Shown: positions 1 through 7,330 of the stretch, one piece after another
How positions within the stretch are numbered: position 1 is the stretch's first letter
Layout of the letters: each line of letters opens with the position of its first letter
Origin: an uncultured Lachnospiraceae bacterium
GTDB taxonomy: Bacteria; Bacillota; Clostridia; Lachnospirales; Lachnospiraceae
Length of the DNA stretch: 11,779 nt
Direction of reading: 5' to 3'
NCBI GenBank assembly: GCA_900546325.1
Contig: URCR01000059.1
Coordinates: 1-11,779, forward strand
Made by a program: the position numbers and the translations under genes
Notes under the pieces: generated by a model
The model's input: only the letters and a program-made list of their open reading frames with translations
Told to the model about the DNA's origin: nothing
The model's database searches: none

Positions 1-17
1 CTTGCGACAGCTATATT

Positions 18-75
18 AGATTATCACATCTTTTATTCTTTGTCAACAACTTTTTCATCTTTTTTCAAATCTTTT
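18..75 (-). promoter_or_regulatory. Downstream promoter of a leftward operon outside the window (probably stable RNA)
   Basis: On the minus strand a perfect TTGACA (41-46) is preceded by A-tracts. It is followed by TAATCT at 17 bp (18-23) or the better hexamer GATAAT at 15 bp (20-25). The sequence then runs out of the left edge through GCTGTCGCAAG. No protein start follows before the edge. Together with a second promoter about 150 bp upstream, this is the arrangement usual for rRNA or tRNA operons in low-G+C Gram-positives. The hexamers are seen; the RNA operon is inferred. Confidence 0.5.
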
Positions 76-163
76 CTTTTGTACTTTCGTAGCTTTCTCT
101 GATTCGGTATTTTTCGACGTTTTTCGTTGTTTCTCATCTGTCTGCTCTCTCGAGCGCTCAGTT

Positions 164-225
164 AGCATACCATTCTTCGACACGAATTGTCAATAGTTTT
201 TTTATTTTTTATTTTATTTGTTCAA
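164..225 (-). promoter_or_regulatory. Upstream promoter with UP-element-like A-tracts
   Basis: Reading leftward, an A/T-only stretch with phased A-runs (about 196-220) sits directly upstream of TTGACA (188-193). An 18-bp spacer and TATGCT (164-169) follow. A short GC-rich leader containing GAGCGCTC comes next, and then the second promoter near 18-46. An A-rich tract abutting the -35 box is the hallmark of UP-element-driven stable-RNA promoters, which supports reading this as the first promoter of an rRNA-type operon lying off the left edge. Confidence 0.5.
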
Positions 226-563
226 TTCACACAATTATCTGCTCTCCGTCACATCTTTCTCCGTGATTTTCTATTGTTTTGCCTATCTCTCCTCATCATT
301 GATAGGTACGAAACATTATTCCTGCTACACTGTGGAAGCAGACAACGTAGTTTTTCTATTGTTGCGTAGAAACCTAAGTTTTTCAGTGGCCTCTGTTAGA
401 TAACGAGGGCTTTGAACGGATCGCTAAAGCTAACCGAACCGCCAAAGTGAACCAGACACTCGTCAGCAAGCTGGTGTTTCGGAAAGTCGGGGACTCCGCC
501 ATCATGTCTGGAGAACTCCGCCGGTTTGTGAGGTTTGGATCCCATCTGTTACACAAGTTAAAT
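226..563. other. Non-coding stretch with a G+C-rich gene fragment (about 400-545)
   Basis: No convincing gene lies here. Positions 226-395 are A/T-rich with no recognisable element. From about 400 to 545 base composition shifts sharply to G+C-rich. The plus frame is open from 367 to the stop at 603 and includes the readable stretch GFERIAKANRTAKVNQ, but it has no start codon with a ribosome site. The opposite strand also has a 66-codon frame (383-583). I do not recognise either product. The abrupt composition change and lack of start signals suggest a leftover piece of a transferred gene between the stable-RNA promoters and the broken kinase. Confidence 0.35.
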
Positions 564-1534
564 TTATATAATGCAATGCTCAAGTATTTGTTTCTCTATC
601 TTTGAATAGTAAATGATGTGCTGAACTGTTTCTTCGACCTGTTCTATTCCTATTTCTTTTTCGTCCTCTCCGCAGTTAATACCTAAAACACGCTTAATAT
701 TATATTCCAACCATTCCAATCTACCGTTATTGCAGTCATATAATGTTTTCCAATCTGTGGGCAATTCTCCTCCCTCATTCTTATATCCTTGTAAAAAAGC
801 CTGAAACATCTGAAAATCAATTTGGTAATTCTCATATCCCGACCAACATAATGCTAATTCAAATAATTCCATAAACGGATTGTTGTAAGATAAGCATTCC
901 AAATCAATAATACGATAGTCATTTCCATTCCACAAAACATTTTTACAATCCATATCATTATGGCAGATAGATACAATTTGAGGCAATTTCTTTCTTGCCA
1001 AATTGCCTCTATTTTGGCTGTCTATAATTATCGAAAAAGCGTCGTTTAATATTGTATACAATCTCACATCAACCTTTTTCATCTCAGTAAGATAAGACTC
1101 CCAATCAATAGACATTTCAAAAAAGTTTTCATTTTCAACCCTTTTATCTATGCTATGGATTTTAGCAAGTACCTTTCCCATTTCTCTACAATGATATTCT
1201 GTTATCTCATCTTTTTTAGAGGATTTCCAAAAAAATAATCAAAGATATAGAAATATTGACCATCTATTTCTTGCATTTTTCTTCCGCCAAAAGATAATGA
1301 AGGAAGAATGGGTATATCATGCTGTTCTAACAGAAATTCTATCTGTTCGGCTTTTGCGTAATTCGCCATAGCTGTTTCTCTTTGCATAACAAATGGATTC
1401 AACAATTTAAGTGTATATATACCTTGGTCTGTGTCAACCTTATACACCTTGTGCATGAAACCGCCATTCAAATGGGTAGGTTTACCTTGCAATTTCCAAT
1501 TATATTTTTTCGCTATCTTGACAAATATTGACAT
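564..1534 (-). pseudogene. Aminoglycoside-phosphotransferase-like kinase, split by a one-base frameshift
   Basis: Two adjoining minus-strand frames, 1202-1534 (110 aa) and 564-1181 (205 aa), make one protein of about 323 aa if the frame changes by -1 at 1211-1217. That is a normal length for this family. The N-terminal part holds the nucleotide-binding lobe. The C-terminal part holds the catalytic loop HNDMDCKN (HxDxxxxN pattern) and the metal-binding IIDLE, so the product would be an APH/choline-kinase-fold small-molecule kinase (PF01636 type); its substrate cannot be told. The break falls in a run of six A residues. Restoring one A, or slipping back one base, gives ...NPLKK-DEITEYHCRE-MGKVL. 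GGAGG (1549-1553) lies 14 nt before the ATG at 1534, which is long; an in-frame ATT two codons upstream would be at ideal distance. Base composition is more A/T-rich than the genes to the right, suggesting acquisition. Most likely a pseudogene; recoding is the alternative. Confidence 0.72.
1211..1217 (-). other. A_AAA_AAG slippery heptamer at the kinase frame break
   Basis: Read on the minus strand in the upstream frame the codons are CTA AAA AAG ATG AGA TAA, so A_AAA_AAG is phased exactly as in dnaX-type -1 frameshift sites, with a stop two codons later. A -1 slip joins the two halves of the kinase without loss. No strong downstream hairpin is visible, and only a weak GGA lies upstream, so a homopolymer deletion remains the simpler explanation. 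Confidence 0.5.
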
Positions 1535-1569
1535 CGTAATCTTTTCAACCTCCGATTTGTTTCGATTTT

Positions 1570-1575
1570 ATTATA
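1570..1575 (-). promoter_or_regulatory. Extended -10 promoter of the broken kinase gene
   Basis: TATAAT preceded by TGA (TGnTATAAT) on the minus strand, about 36 bp upstream of the kinase ATG. No good -35 hexamer is seen at 17 bp, which fits an extended -10 promoter. Confidence 0.5.
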
Positions 1576-1749
1576 TCATATCTCTTTAATCATTATCATT
1601 TCTTTTCTGCTTTTGAAAAGTTACTTATCAGTGCATGATTTGTAAAGAGTTCTAAAGCATTGCTTACGCAACAAGCCCTTGACAAATCCATAGCCCAATA
1701 AGTTTAGAGCAGTCAAGCAGAAATGAAATAGTCTGCTGTGTCACGCTGA
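1576..1749. other. Intergenic stretch without recognisable gene
   Basis: This lies between the kinase promoter and the terminator at 1750-1787. A 70-codon minus frame (1664-1876) crosses it. That frame has no family likeness, runs through the terminator hairpin and reads the HTH remnant out of frame, so I do not treat it as a gene. Confidence 0.4.
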
Positions 1750-1787
1750 CAAAAAAAGAGATACCAACACATTTGTATAGTATCTCT
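1750..1787 (-). terminator. Rho-independent terminator
   Basis: On the minus strand AGAGATAC (1787-1780) pairs with GTATCTCT (1764-1757) around a 15-nt loop and is followed by seven T residues (1757-1751). It can end transcripts coming leftward from the HTH remnant and probably from the ABC exporter upstream of it, because no T-tailed hairpin was found right after the exporter stop. Confidence 0.7.
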
Positions 1788-1839
1788 AACTTAGTAGCAA
1801 TATTCTTTTCCTTGCAAGCAGGTAAACACAGGTTATTCC

Positions 1840-1963
1840 TTAATATCCTTTTGTTTGGGAAACGTCTGTTTCCCATTTTGAAATTGTTTTATCGCTCACA
1901 TTCAGCTTTTCCGCCAATTCCTTTTGCGTGATTCCGTGTTCGATTCTTAACGTCCTTTTTCAT
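1840..1963 (-). pseudogene. Remnant of a small XRE-type helix-turn-helix regulator
   Basis: One minus-strand frame (1959 down to the TAA at 1840-1842) encodes RTLRIEHGITQKELAEKL followed by NVSDKTISKWET, a textbook XRE/Cro-C1 helix-turn-helix. The only nearby start, ATG at 1963 behind GAGGAG, is in a different frame. One extra G in the run AAAAAGGACG separates them; without it the protein would begin MKKTLRIEHG. After KWET the frame ends within nine codons, whereas intact relatives continue with a longer tail. The gene is therefore broken at both ends. It lies downstream of the ABC exporter on the same strand and just before a terminator. An unusual second start for the HTH frame cannot be excluded. 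Confidence 0.62.
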
Positions 1964-2021
1964 GATCTCCTCAATGATTCTCCACTCATTTATTGCGGCA
2001 ACTTATGCCAACAATATCTTA

Positions 2022-3644
2022 TCAAAAAATAATTTCTCCATCATACTCTGACCGAAGTTTTTCTGTCGGCTTATGACAGACATGGACCACTAACGCCTCC
2101 TCCTCGAGAAGCATTTTTTCAACTCTATAAGAGTTCTCCGCATCCAGTGCGGAAGTTGCTTCATCCAACAGATAGACTTTCGGAGAGCCGACCATCGCCC
2201 GGGCGAGTGCGATCCGCTGTTTTTCGCCACCGGAAAGTGTGTCCATATTTTCCAGATTCAGCTCTTGTCCGCGAAATCGTTCGATCAGATAAGAAAGATT
2301 TAATTTTTCCAGGATCTTATGAAATCTTTCTTCTGGTATCTCCCTACCTAGAAGAATGTTTTCTTCCAGTGATGCCCAAAACAAATATGGTTCCTGAAAG
2401 ACGATCCCTACTGCCTGATAATAAGACTCTTTCTGTATCTGACGGATATCCATTCCGTCAACTGTGATCTTTCCACTGTATGTCCCTTCCTGCATCTGAG
2501 CGATGATCCGCAATAATGTAGACTTGCCCGAACCGCTTCTGCCGCTGATCATATATTTTTTACCGGCTTCAAACCGACAGGAAACCTTCTCCATAATTGA
2601 AATTCCGTTCATTTCATAAGAAAGATTTTTCACACAAAACTCATGAAAGTTTTGCGGCATCCGAATCTGTGCTTCCTGCCGAGTCTCCTCCACAGCGATC
2701 AGCTGTTCATATCTTCTGATAAGAGGTTTTGCCTCATTTCTGGAGTGGAATGTATACGCGAGCACCTCAATCGGTGCGGCTACATTCCCTGCAAGCTGTA
2801 CTGCGACAAGCAATCCTCCAACTGCCATCTGTCCTTTTTGAATCAGCCAAAGTCCCACAACAAAAATCAGAAACGTCTTACTGATCTGTAAAACTGCTGC
2901 CAGCCCTTGTACTTCTATCTGGCAGACACTCATGTTTCCTTCTGCCTGCTTTACCTGGCTGTTTTTCTGTTCCAGCCACTGATTTGCCCGGCGGTGATAC
3001 TGATACGCCCGCAGAATATGACTTCCTTTTAAGCAGGATTCTACCTGCGTATTGTAATCTGCCAAAACGGATGCATAGGCTTTCCTTGCACTAGCCGCCT
3101 TTTCTTTCATTATTTTCGGAATACAGACAATCATAACACTGATGACGATGATGATGGCTGCAAGAATGGTGTGCAGTTGGAACAATGCCATGCAGGTACA
3201 TAATAAAATCCCGGTACACCCCGCGATGTCGATCACCCCAAGGAAATACTGATCTACAATACACGGGATCTCGTTGTTCAGAAAAGAAGTAAATGCAGCG
3301 ATCTCATCCCGCTTCAGATTCATCTTCTTTGAAAATGCGCTGCTGGCACATCCTCTCATTTCCGCCTTGACCTCTCTTACAAACATCTTCTGCATGAAGT
3401 CATTTATGACAGAGAGTACAAGCTGCAGCACGCATACCAACAGAAATACTGTGATATTCCATCGGATTCCTCCGCTGCCCCATCCTGCCTTGTTCTGTGC
3501 TGTATTGTCCCCGGTGATTTCATTTACAAGTTCTCCCGACACAACCGGAATCACAACACTTTCTATACAGAAGACCATGTGAATACTGATGGCTACTAAA
3601 AATAACGTTCTTCGCTTCCCTAATAATCTGAAAAATTTCCTCAA
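2022..3644 (-). CDS. ABC exporter, fused transmembrane and ATP-binding domains
   Basis: A 540-aa half-transporter of the ABC exporter (MsbA/LmrA/bacteriocin-export) fold, acting in the cytoplasmic membrane, presumably as a dimer. About six hydrophobic segments are visible (near 12-32, 64-82, 134-154, 158-178, 248-268, 275-298). The ATPase domain has Walker A GRSGSGKST (368-376), Q-loop Q417, signature LSGGEKQ (470-476), Walker B VYLLDE (490-495), D-loop SALD and H524; all key residues are present. The domain stops soon after the H-loop, so the tail is short. The start is TTG at 3644: GTGAGG lies about 8 nt upstream, the next in-frame stop upstream leaves no ATG, and a nearby ATG runs straight into a TGA. 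A 20-codon ORF precedes it in the same transcript. The substrate is unknown; no precursor peptide or modifying enzyme is adjacent, and drug, peptide or lipid export are all possible. Confidence 0.85.
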   Translation of the reverse strand: MRKFFRLLGKRRTLFLVAISIHMVFCIESVVIPVVSGELVNEITGDNTAQNKAGWGSGGIRWNITVFLLVCVLQLVLSVINDFMQKMFVREVKAEMRGCASSAFSKKMNLKRDEIAAFTSFLNNEIPCIVDQYFLGVIDIAGCTGILLCTCMALFQLHTILAAIIIVISVMIVCIPKIMKEKAASARKAYASVLADYNTQVESCLKGSHILRAYQYHRRANQWLEQKNSQVKQAEGNMSVCQIEVQGLAAVLQISKTFLIFVVGLWLIQKGQMAVGGLLVAVQLAGNVAAPIEVLAYTFHSRNEAKPLIRRYEQLIAVEETRQEAQIRMPQNFHEFCVKNLSYEMNGISIMEKVSCRFEAGKKYMISGRSGSGKSTLLRIIAQMQEGTYSGKITVDGMDIRQIQKESYYQAVGIVFQEPYLFWASLEENILLGREIPEERFHKILEKLNLSYLIERFRGQELNLENMDTLSGGEKQRIALARAMVGSPKVYLLDEATSALDAENSYRVEKMLLEEEALVVHVCHKPTEKLRSEYDGEIIF

Positions 3645-3669
3645 TCCATTTTCCTCACTTTCTTCTATA

Positions 3670-3732
3670 CTATTTTACAGAAAAAAGTGCTGCTGCCTGA
3701 TAGGTCCTCCGATCAATAAAATATAACCGCAT
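3670..3732 (-). CDS. Possible 20-residue leader peptide ahead of the ABC exporter
   Basis: The ORF has a clear ribosome site (GAGAGGTGAG, about 3 nt before ATG) and encodes 20 residues beginning MRLYFIDRRTYQ and ending in ...SVK. It ends 25 nt before the exporter's TTG codon and lies between the exporter's promoter and its start. It has no signal peptide or recognisable family. It could be a translated leader tuning exporter expression, a real small protein, or the stub of a deleted gene. The start signals are seen; the role is inferred. Confidence 0.4.
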   Translation of the reverse strand: MRLYFIDRRTYQAAALFSVK

Positions 3733-3811
3733 AGACTCACCTCTCTTCCCGGGAAATTTTCTGTGTTTCACGTTTCTCTCCAGACTTCCCTTTTGTTTCT
3801 ATTTTATCCTT

Positions 3812-3840
3812 ATTATACCTTCTGACAGTGTTTTTTTCTA
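3812..3840 (-). promoter_or_regulatory. Promoter of the ABC exporter unit
   Basis: A perfect TATAAT (3812-3817) on the minus strand with TAGAAA (4 of 6 -35 positions, 3835-3840) at 17 bp. It gives a leader of roughly 70 nt before the small ORF and about 160 nt before the exporter start. It also shows that the exporter can be transcribed independently of the permease gene that ends just upstream at 3857. Confidence 0.6.
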
Positions 3841-3856
3841 TTGATTTTTCCCAGAA

Positions 3857-6454
3857 TCAATCCGCATTTTTCAACTGCTCAATCATGCTTTTCTTCCCCT
3901 GAAAACGATAGGCAGCCTTTGGAACGAGCCATCCGAGCACCAACAGAAGCGGGAAGGTCAGAAGCATTGGCCAGATCACAAACTGGTATTTCATAAACCA
4001 GATCTGTGAGGTCAGTACCCGCAATACGGTTACGGACATCAGCATACCAATGAGGGCTGAGAATCCCATTGTAAATCCTGCATAGTAAAGTCCTTCCAGT
4101 GTCAGCATTTTGACGATCTGTTTCTTCGTCATTCCGATCGATTCTAACATTGCCAGCTCGCGGAGCCTTGTGACGATGCTTGTCAGAATCGCATTGATAA
4201 AGTTTAGAATGCCGATCACAGCAACAACAAATGTCAGTAAACTTCCGATGATCGTAAACATGCCTTTCAGACTTTCAAACTCATTGAGCCATTTCAGCTT
4301 TGACTCATAATTCATCGTAGGCTCTGCCTTTTCTGAATAATTTTTGACAAATTCCTGGATAGCTTCTTCTCTGTCATCTCTCACATCAAAAGAATAACTC
4401 ATCAGATAGTCTGCCGGTAAATCCTTCAGAAAAACTTCCGATGTTGTATAATACGGAAAGATCTCCGAATAGCGCGTAGACAATCCATAATAGTCCTCTT
4501 TGATTACCGATAAGATTTCCATTTCCCGTTCTTCTCCATTCGGGAAAGTCAAAATGACTTTATCCCCCGCCTGATGTACCATGTCCTCTTTTTGTACCTG
4601 ACCATTGTCATCTGTCGATACAGCATAGAGCAGATAGTTTCCCGTTGCCAGCTTTTCCCTGATCACATCAAGATCTTTTTCCCCCTCATAAATTTCCATT
4701 TTCTCAAACAGAAAATCATCTAAGCCATAATACATAGCCTGATAGTTTTCCTCATTCAGTTTCGTTGCCGGAATTTTTTCTCCATTCCACATCCAGCAGA
4801 GTTCGCCTTTTTCATTCATAGGCATATGTTCCGGAACTTTATAATCAGAGATCTTTACTCCAACCTGATCTGCTGCTGCATAGATCCGTCCGCCTTTCTC
4901 AAATCCTTCCTGCCCTTCGCACGCCTCGATAAAGCTTTCCGTTAAGTTTGATTCCTGAATATCTTCCTTTCTTGCATAATACTCCGAATTAAAATATTTT
5001 GCATTGGCGATCACGAAATCCGAACTGACAAAGTGCGACAGATATTTATCGATATCAAATGCATTTGTAAATGTAAAAATGCTGTTTAATAAGACGATTG
5101 CAAGCGACAATGACACGATCACGATGACAGTCTTTCCTTTATTTCTTCCTAAATTGGAAAGTGCCATCCGGCTAATCCGCCCGCCGTCTGTCGTTTTCTT
5201 CTGTTTCTTTGTCTGCTTTCCCCCTTCGGTGTAGCGCACCGCCTCCACCGGGGAAACTTTTGCTGCCAGTTTTGCCGGTTTCCCTGCCGAGATAAACACC
5301 GTAACAAGCGCAAACACCGCCGCTCCGACAAAAATCCACGGGTTCATAGACACTGCCGGATCACTGTTTCCCATCGTCGTATGGGATAAGATCATCGGCA
5401 CGATTGCCTTTCCGACAAAGAATCCAACGAGAAGTCCGAACGGGATTCCGATGACAGAAAGAAGCAATGCCTGTCGCCGGATGATCTTTTTGATCTGCTT
5501 CCCGGTCGTTCCTATTGTCTTTAAAAGTCCGTAGAACCGGATATCTTTCATGACCGAAATCTGGAAAATATTATAGATGATTAGATATCCGGTCAAAACG
5601 ATCAAAAATCCAACACCTGCGATCGCAGCGACTGTCATAGGATCCCCCGAAGTGCTCTCGGAAATATATGCCCAGTTCGCATTGCTCTGAATGAAATTCT
5701 CTGCTCCCTCCTCCGTAGAATATCCACTTTCCTCAGCCATCTGATCTAACTTCTTCTGGATCCCTGAGGAATTTTCAAAAACAACGTCCATACGGATCGC
5801 GCCTACCGGAGACCCGTCTTGATCGTATGTGTACTGTAGTTCCTCCTGATGTTCCGTCAGATATGCCTTAGATACAACGGTAAATCCCACGTCGAGCGCC
5901 GGATCGGATTTGATCACCCCGGAAATCTGAAAGGCGCGCTCCACCGGCTCCTGCCCTTCGCGGATCTCCAGAAGCAGTGTGATTTCCTGCCCTGCTTTTG
6001 CTTTCATCCCGAGCAGCTTTAACGAGGTCTCATCGACAAGCACTTCGTCTGCCTTCTCTGGCGCTTTCCCGTCAATGATCTCGACAAAATTATGTCCATA
6101 AAAGTTCTCCGGATAATACCACACTTCCATATGTCGTTTTAAAAATTCTGGATTTTCCACTGTATTTGCCACAAGCCGGTTATCCGCACTTTCTTTCACC
6201 AGCGGATGGCTGCTCAACTTTTCGTACTGCTCCTCCGTAATATTTTTAAATACGCCGTGAGAATCACCGCCCGCCTGGCGCATCGTCTGCCGTTGAAAAT
6301 TCTCTGCCGTTCCGATTCCCACCGTAAATAATGTGGTAAACAGCATTGCCGTCAGGGCGATCGCAATAATGGCAATTACATTTCTCGTTCGGTTTGCCCG
6401 GAAGCTTTTATAGGAAATCTTCTCAATCACCTTTTTGTTGTTTACCTTACGCAT
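3857..6454 (-). CDS. MacB/FtsX-type ABC transporter permease with two FtsX halves
   Basis: An 865-aa membrane protein. Hydrophobic segments near 26-47, 275-297, 330-352 and 374-392 form a first FtsX-type unit, and 442-463, 732-757, 788-812 and 828-845 form a second. Each unit has a large extracytoplasmic domain (about 50-270 and 465-730). The cytoplasmic coupling segments IRFYGLLKTIGTTGKQ and LRELAMLESIGMTKKQ are typical of the family. The chosen ATG overlaps the ATPase stop by 8 nt (ATGCGTAA) with GGCGGTGAG just upstream, so the two are translationally coupled; a longer frame back to 6502 lies inside the ATPase gene and is unlikely. With the ATPase it should form a mechanotransmission or lipid/peptide-removing transporter rather than a classical importer. 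Such permeases next to two-component genes often give resistance to antimicrobial peptides or sense them; that role is inferred here. Confidence 0.88.
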   Translation of the reverse strand: MRKVNNKKVIEKISYKSFRANRTRNVIAIIAIALTAMLFTTLFTVGIGTAENFQRQTMRQAGGDSHGVFKNITEEQYEKLSSHPLVKESADNRLVANTVENPEFLKRHMEVWYYPENFYGHNFVEIIDGKAPEKADEVLVDETSLKLLGMKAKAGQEITLLLEIREGQEPVERAFQISGVIKSDPALDVGFTVVSKAYLTEHQEELQYTYDQDGSPVGAIRMDVVFENSSGIQKKLDQMAEESGYSTEEGAENFIQSNANWAYISESTSGDPMTVAAIAGVGFLIVLTGYLIIYNIFQISVMKDIRFYGLLKTIGTTGKQIKKIIRRQALLLSVIGIPFGLLVGFFVGKAIVPMILSHTTMGNSDPAVSMNPWIFVGAAVFALVTVFISAGKPAKLAAKVSPVEAVRYTEGGKQTKKQKKTTDGGRISRMALSNLGRNKGKTVIVIVSLSLAIVLLNSIFTFTNAFDIDKYLSHFVSSDFVIANAKYFNSEYYARKEDIQESNLTESFIEACEGQEGFEKGGRIYAAADQVGVKISDYKVPEHMPMNEKGELCWMWNGEKIPATKLNEENYQAMYYGLDDFLFEKMEIYEGEKDLDVIREKLATGNYLLYAVSTDDNGQVQKEDMVHQAGDKVILTFPNGEEREMEILSVIKEDYYGLSTRYSEIFPYYTTSEVFLKDLPADYLMSYSFDVRDDREEAIQEFVKNYSEKAEPTMNYESKLKWLNEFESLKGMFTIIGSLLTFVVAVIGILNFINAILTSIVTRLRELAMLESIGMTKKQIVKMLTLEGLYYAGFTMGFSALIGMLMSVTVLRVLTSQIWFMKYQFVIWPMLLTFPLLLVLGWLVPKAAYRFQGKKSMIEQLKNAD

Positions 6455-7148
6455 AGAACTCACCGCCCTCTCTGCGCGCATTCCTTCCCTTGATCCTGCC
6501 ATCCTCGATGCGAACGATCCGGTCTGCCATCTGGGCGATCTCCTCGTTGTGTGTGATCATCACAACGGTCTGCCCGAACCGGTCACTGGTCACTTTGAGA
6601 AGACTTAACACATCCTGACTAGTCGCAGAGTCAAGATTTCCGGTCGGCTCGTCTGCAAGGATGATCGCCGGCTTACTGGCAAGTGCCCGGGCGATCGCCA
6701 CCCTCTGCTGCTGCCCGCCGGACAGCTGTGACGGCAGATTGTAGCGCTTCTTATCTAAACCAAGTACATGGATCACATCCTCCACAAAATCTTCATCGAC
6801 TTCATTTCCATCCAGCTCGATCGGAAGTACAATATTCTCATAGACATTTAACACCGGAACAAGGTTATAGCTCTGAAATACAAATCCGATCTTTCTTCTC
6901 CGGAAGATGGTCAGTTCCTCCGGTTTCAGTGTAGAAATATTTTTCCCATCGACAATGACCTGCCCCGCTGTCGGGATATCTAAGCCTCCTAACATGTGGA
7001 GCAGTGTGGATTTTCCACTTCCCGATGTTCCTACGATCGACACGAATTCTCCCTGCTCTACCGCCAGATCCACGCCGTCCAACGCCTTCACAAGCGTATC
7101 TCCGCTTCCATAATATTTTCTCAACTCTTTTGCCTCTAAAATTGTCAT
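6447..7148 (-). CDS. LolD/MacB-type ABC transporter ATP-binding protein
   Basis: A 233-aa cytoplasmic ATPase energising the FtsX-type permease encoded directly after it. Walker A GTSGSGKST (40-48), Q92 in FQSYNLVPVLNVYEN, signature LSGGQQQRV (142-150), Walker B IILADEPTGNLDS (162-174) and H200 are all intact. FQSYNL-(L/V)P..-ENV and DEPTGNLDS are marks of the LolD/MacB/BceA branch. Length is normal. AAGGGAG lies about 8 nt before the ATG. The gene follows a hairpin that separates it from the histidine kinase gene, and no strong promoter was seen in the 180-bp gap. Expression may therefore come from read-through or from a non-consensus promoter activated by the neighbouring response regulator. 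Confidence 0.9.
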   Translation of the reverse strand: MTILEAKELRKYYGSGDTLVKALDGVDLAVEQGEFVSIVGTSGSGKSTLLHMLGGLDIPTAGQVIVDGKNISTLKPEELTIFRRRKIGFVFQSYNLVPVLNVYENIVLPIELDGNEVDEDFVEDVIHVLGLDKKRYNLPSQLSGGQQQRVAIARALASKPAIILADEPTGNLDSATSQDVLSLLKVTSDRFGQTVVMITHNEEIAQMADRIVRIEDGRIKGRNARREGGEFYA

Positions 7149-7228
7149 AACAGCAACTCCCTTCTATCACACCTATTTTGATTCCTGAACTGTTTTTTGC
7201 CCTTTTCATTTCAAGAAAGAATTTCAAT

Positions 7229-7292
7229 AAAAACGACCTTATAGAATCAGAACTGTCCCTCTTTTTGTCATGCAGTTCTTTTCTATAAGGTC
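7229..7292 (-). terminator. Long terminator-like hairpin between kinase and ABC genes
   Basis: On the minus strand GACCTTATAGAA (7292-7281) pairs perfectly with TTCTATAAGGTC (7246-7235). An inner stem GAACTG/CAGTTC lies inside, and five T residues follow (7233-7229). It starts about 40 bp after the histidine kinase stop and lies about 80 bp before the ATPase start. It may end the GNAT-regulator-kinase transcript, or act as a partial terminator setting the ratio of transporter to regulator. On the plus strand no T-run follows it. Confidence 0.65.
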
Positions 7293-7330
7293 ATTCTATA
7301 AAATCATTCTTACGAGAATCTTTCCAGAAT

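Noticed and set aside
187..403. Two overlapping 60-codon plus-strand ORFs
   Set aside because: They are A/T-rich translation of promoter-flanking DNA with no ribosome sites; the composition alone explains them.
383..583. 66-codon minus-strand ORF
   Set aside because: It has no family likeness, overlaps the end of the kinase frame and runs through the G+C-rich fragment whose other strand is equally open. I treated the region as a gene fragment of unknown strand.
1664..1876. 70-codon minus-strand ORF
   Set aside because: It passes through a terminator hairpin and reads the XRE helix-turn-helix remnant out of frame, so it is a by-product of the decayed gene.
1984..2018. Possible terminator after the ABC exporter (ATTG.TGGCA/TGCC.CAAT)
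   Set aside because: The stem is bulged and short, with no T-run; the hairpin at 1750-1787 is a far better candidate.
3838..3862. Possible terminator after the permease (TTGATT/AATCAA stem)
   Set aside because: The stem is only 6 bp of A/T pairs and no T-run follows on the minus strand; the A-run there belongs to the exporter promoter.
6455..6502. Extended N-terminus of the permease
   Set aside because: The extra residues overlap the ATPase gene, and the internal ATG at 6454 has its own ribosome site and the typical 8-nt coupling overlap.
6865..7227. 120-codon minus-strand ORF upstream of and overlapping the ATPase
   Set aside because: It is out of frame with the ATPase and rich in Arg/Gly, as expected of a shifted reading of a coding region.
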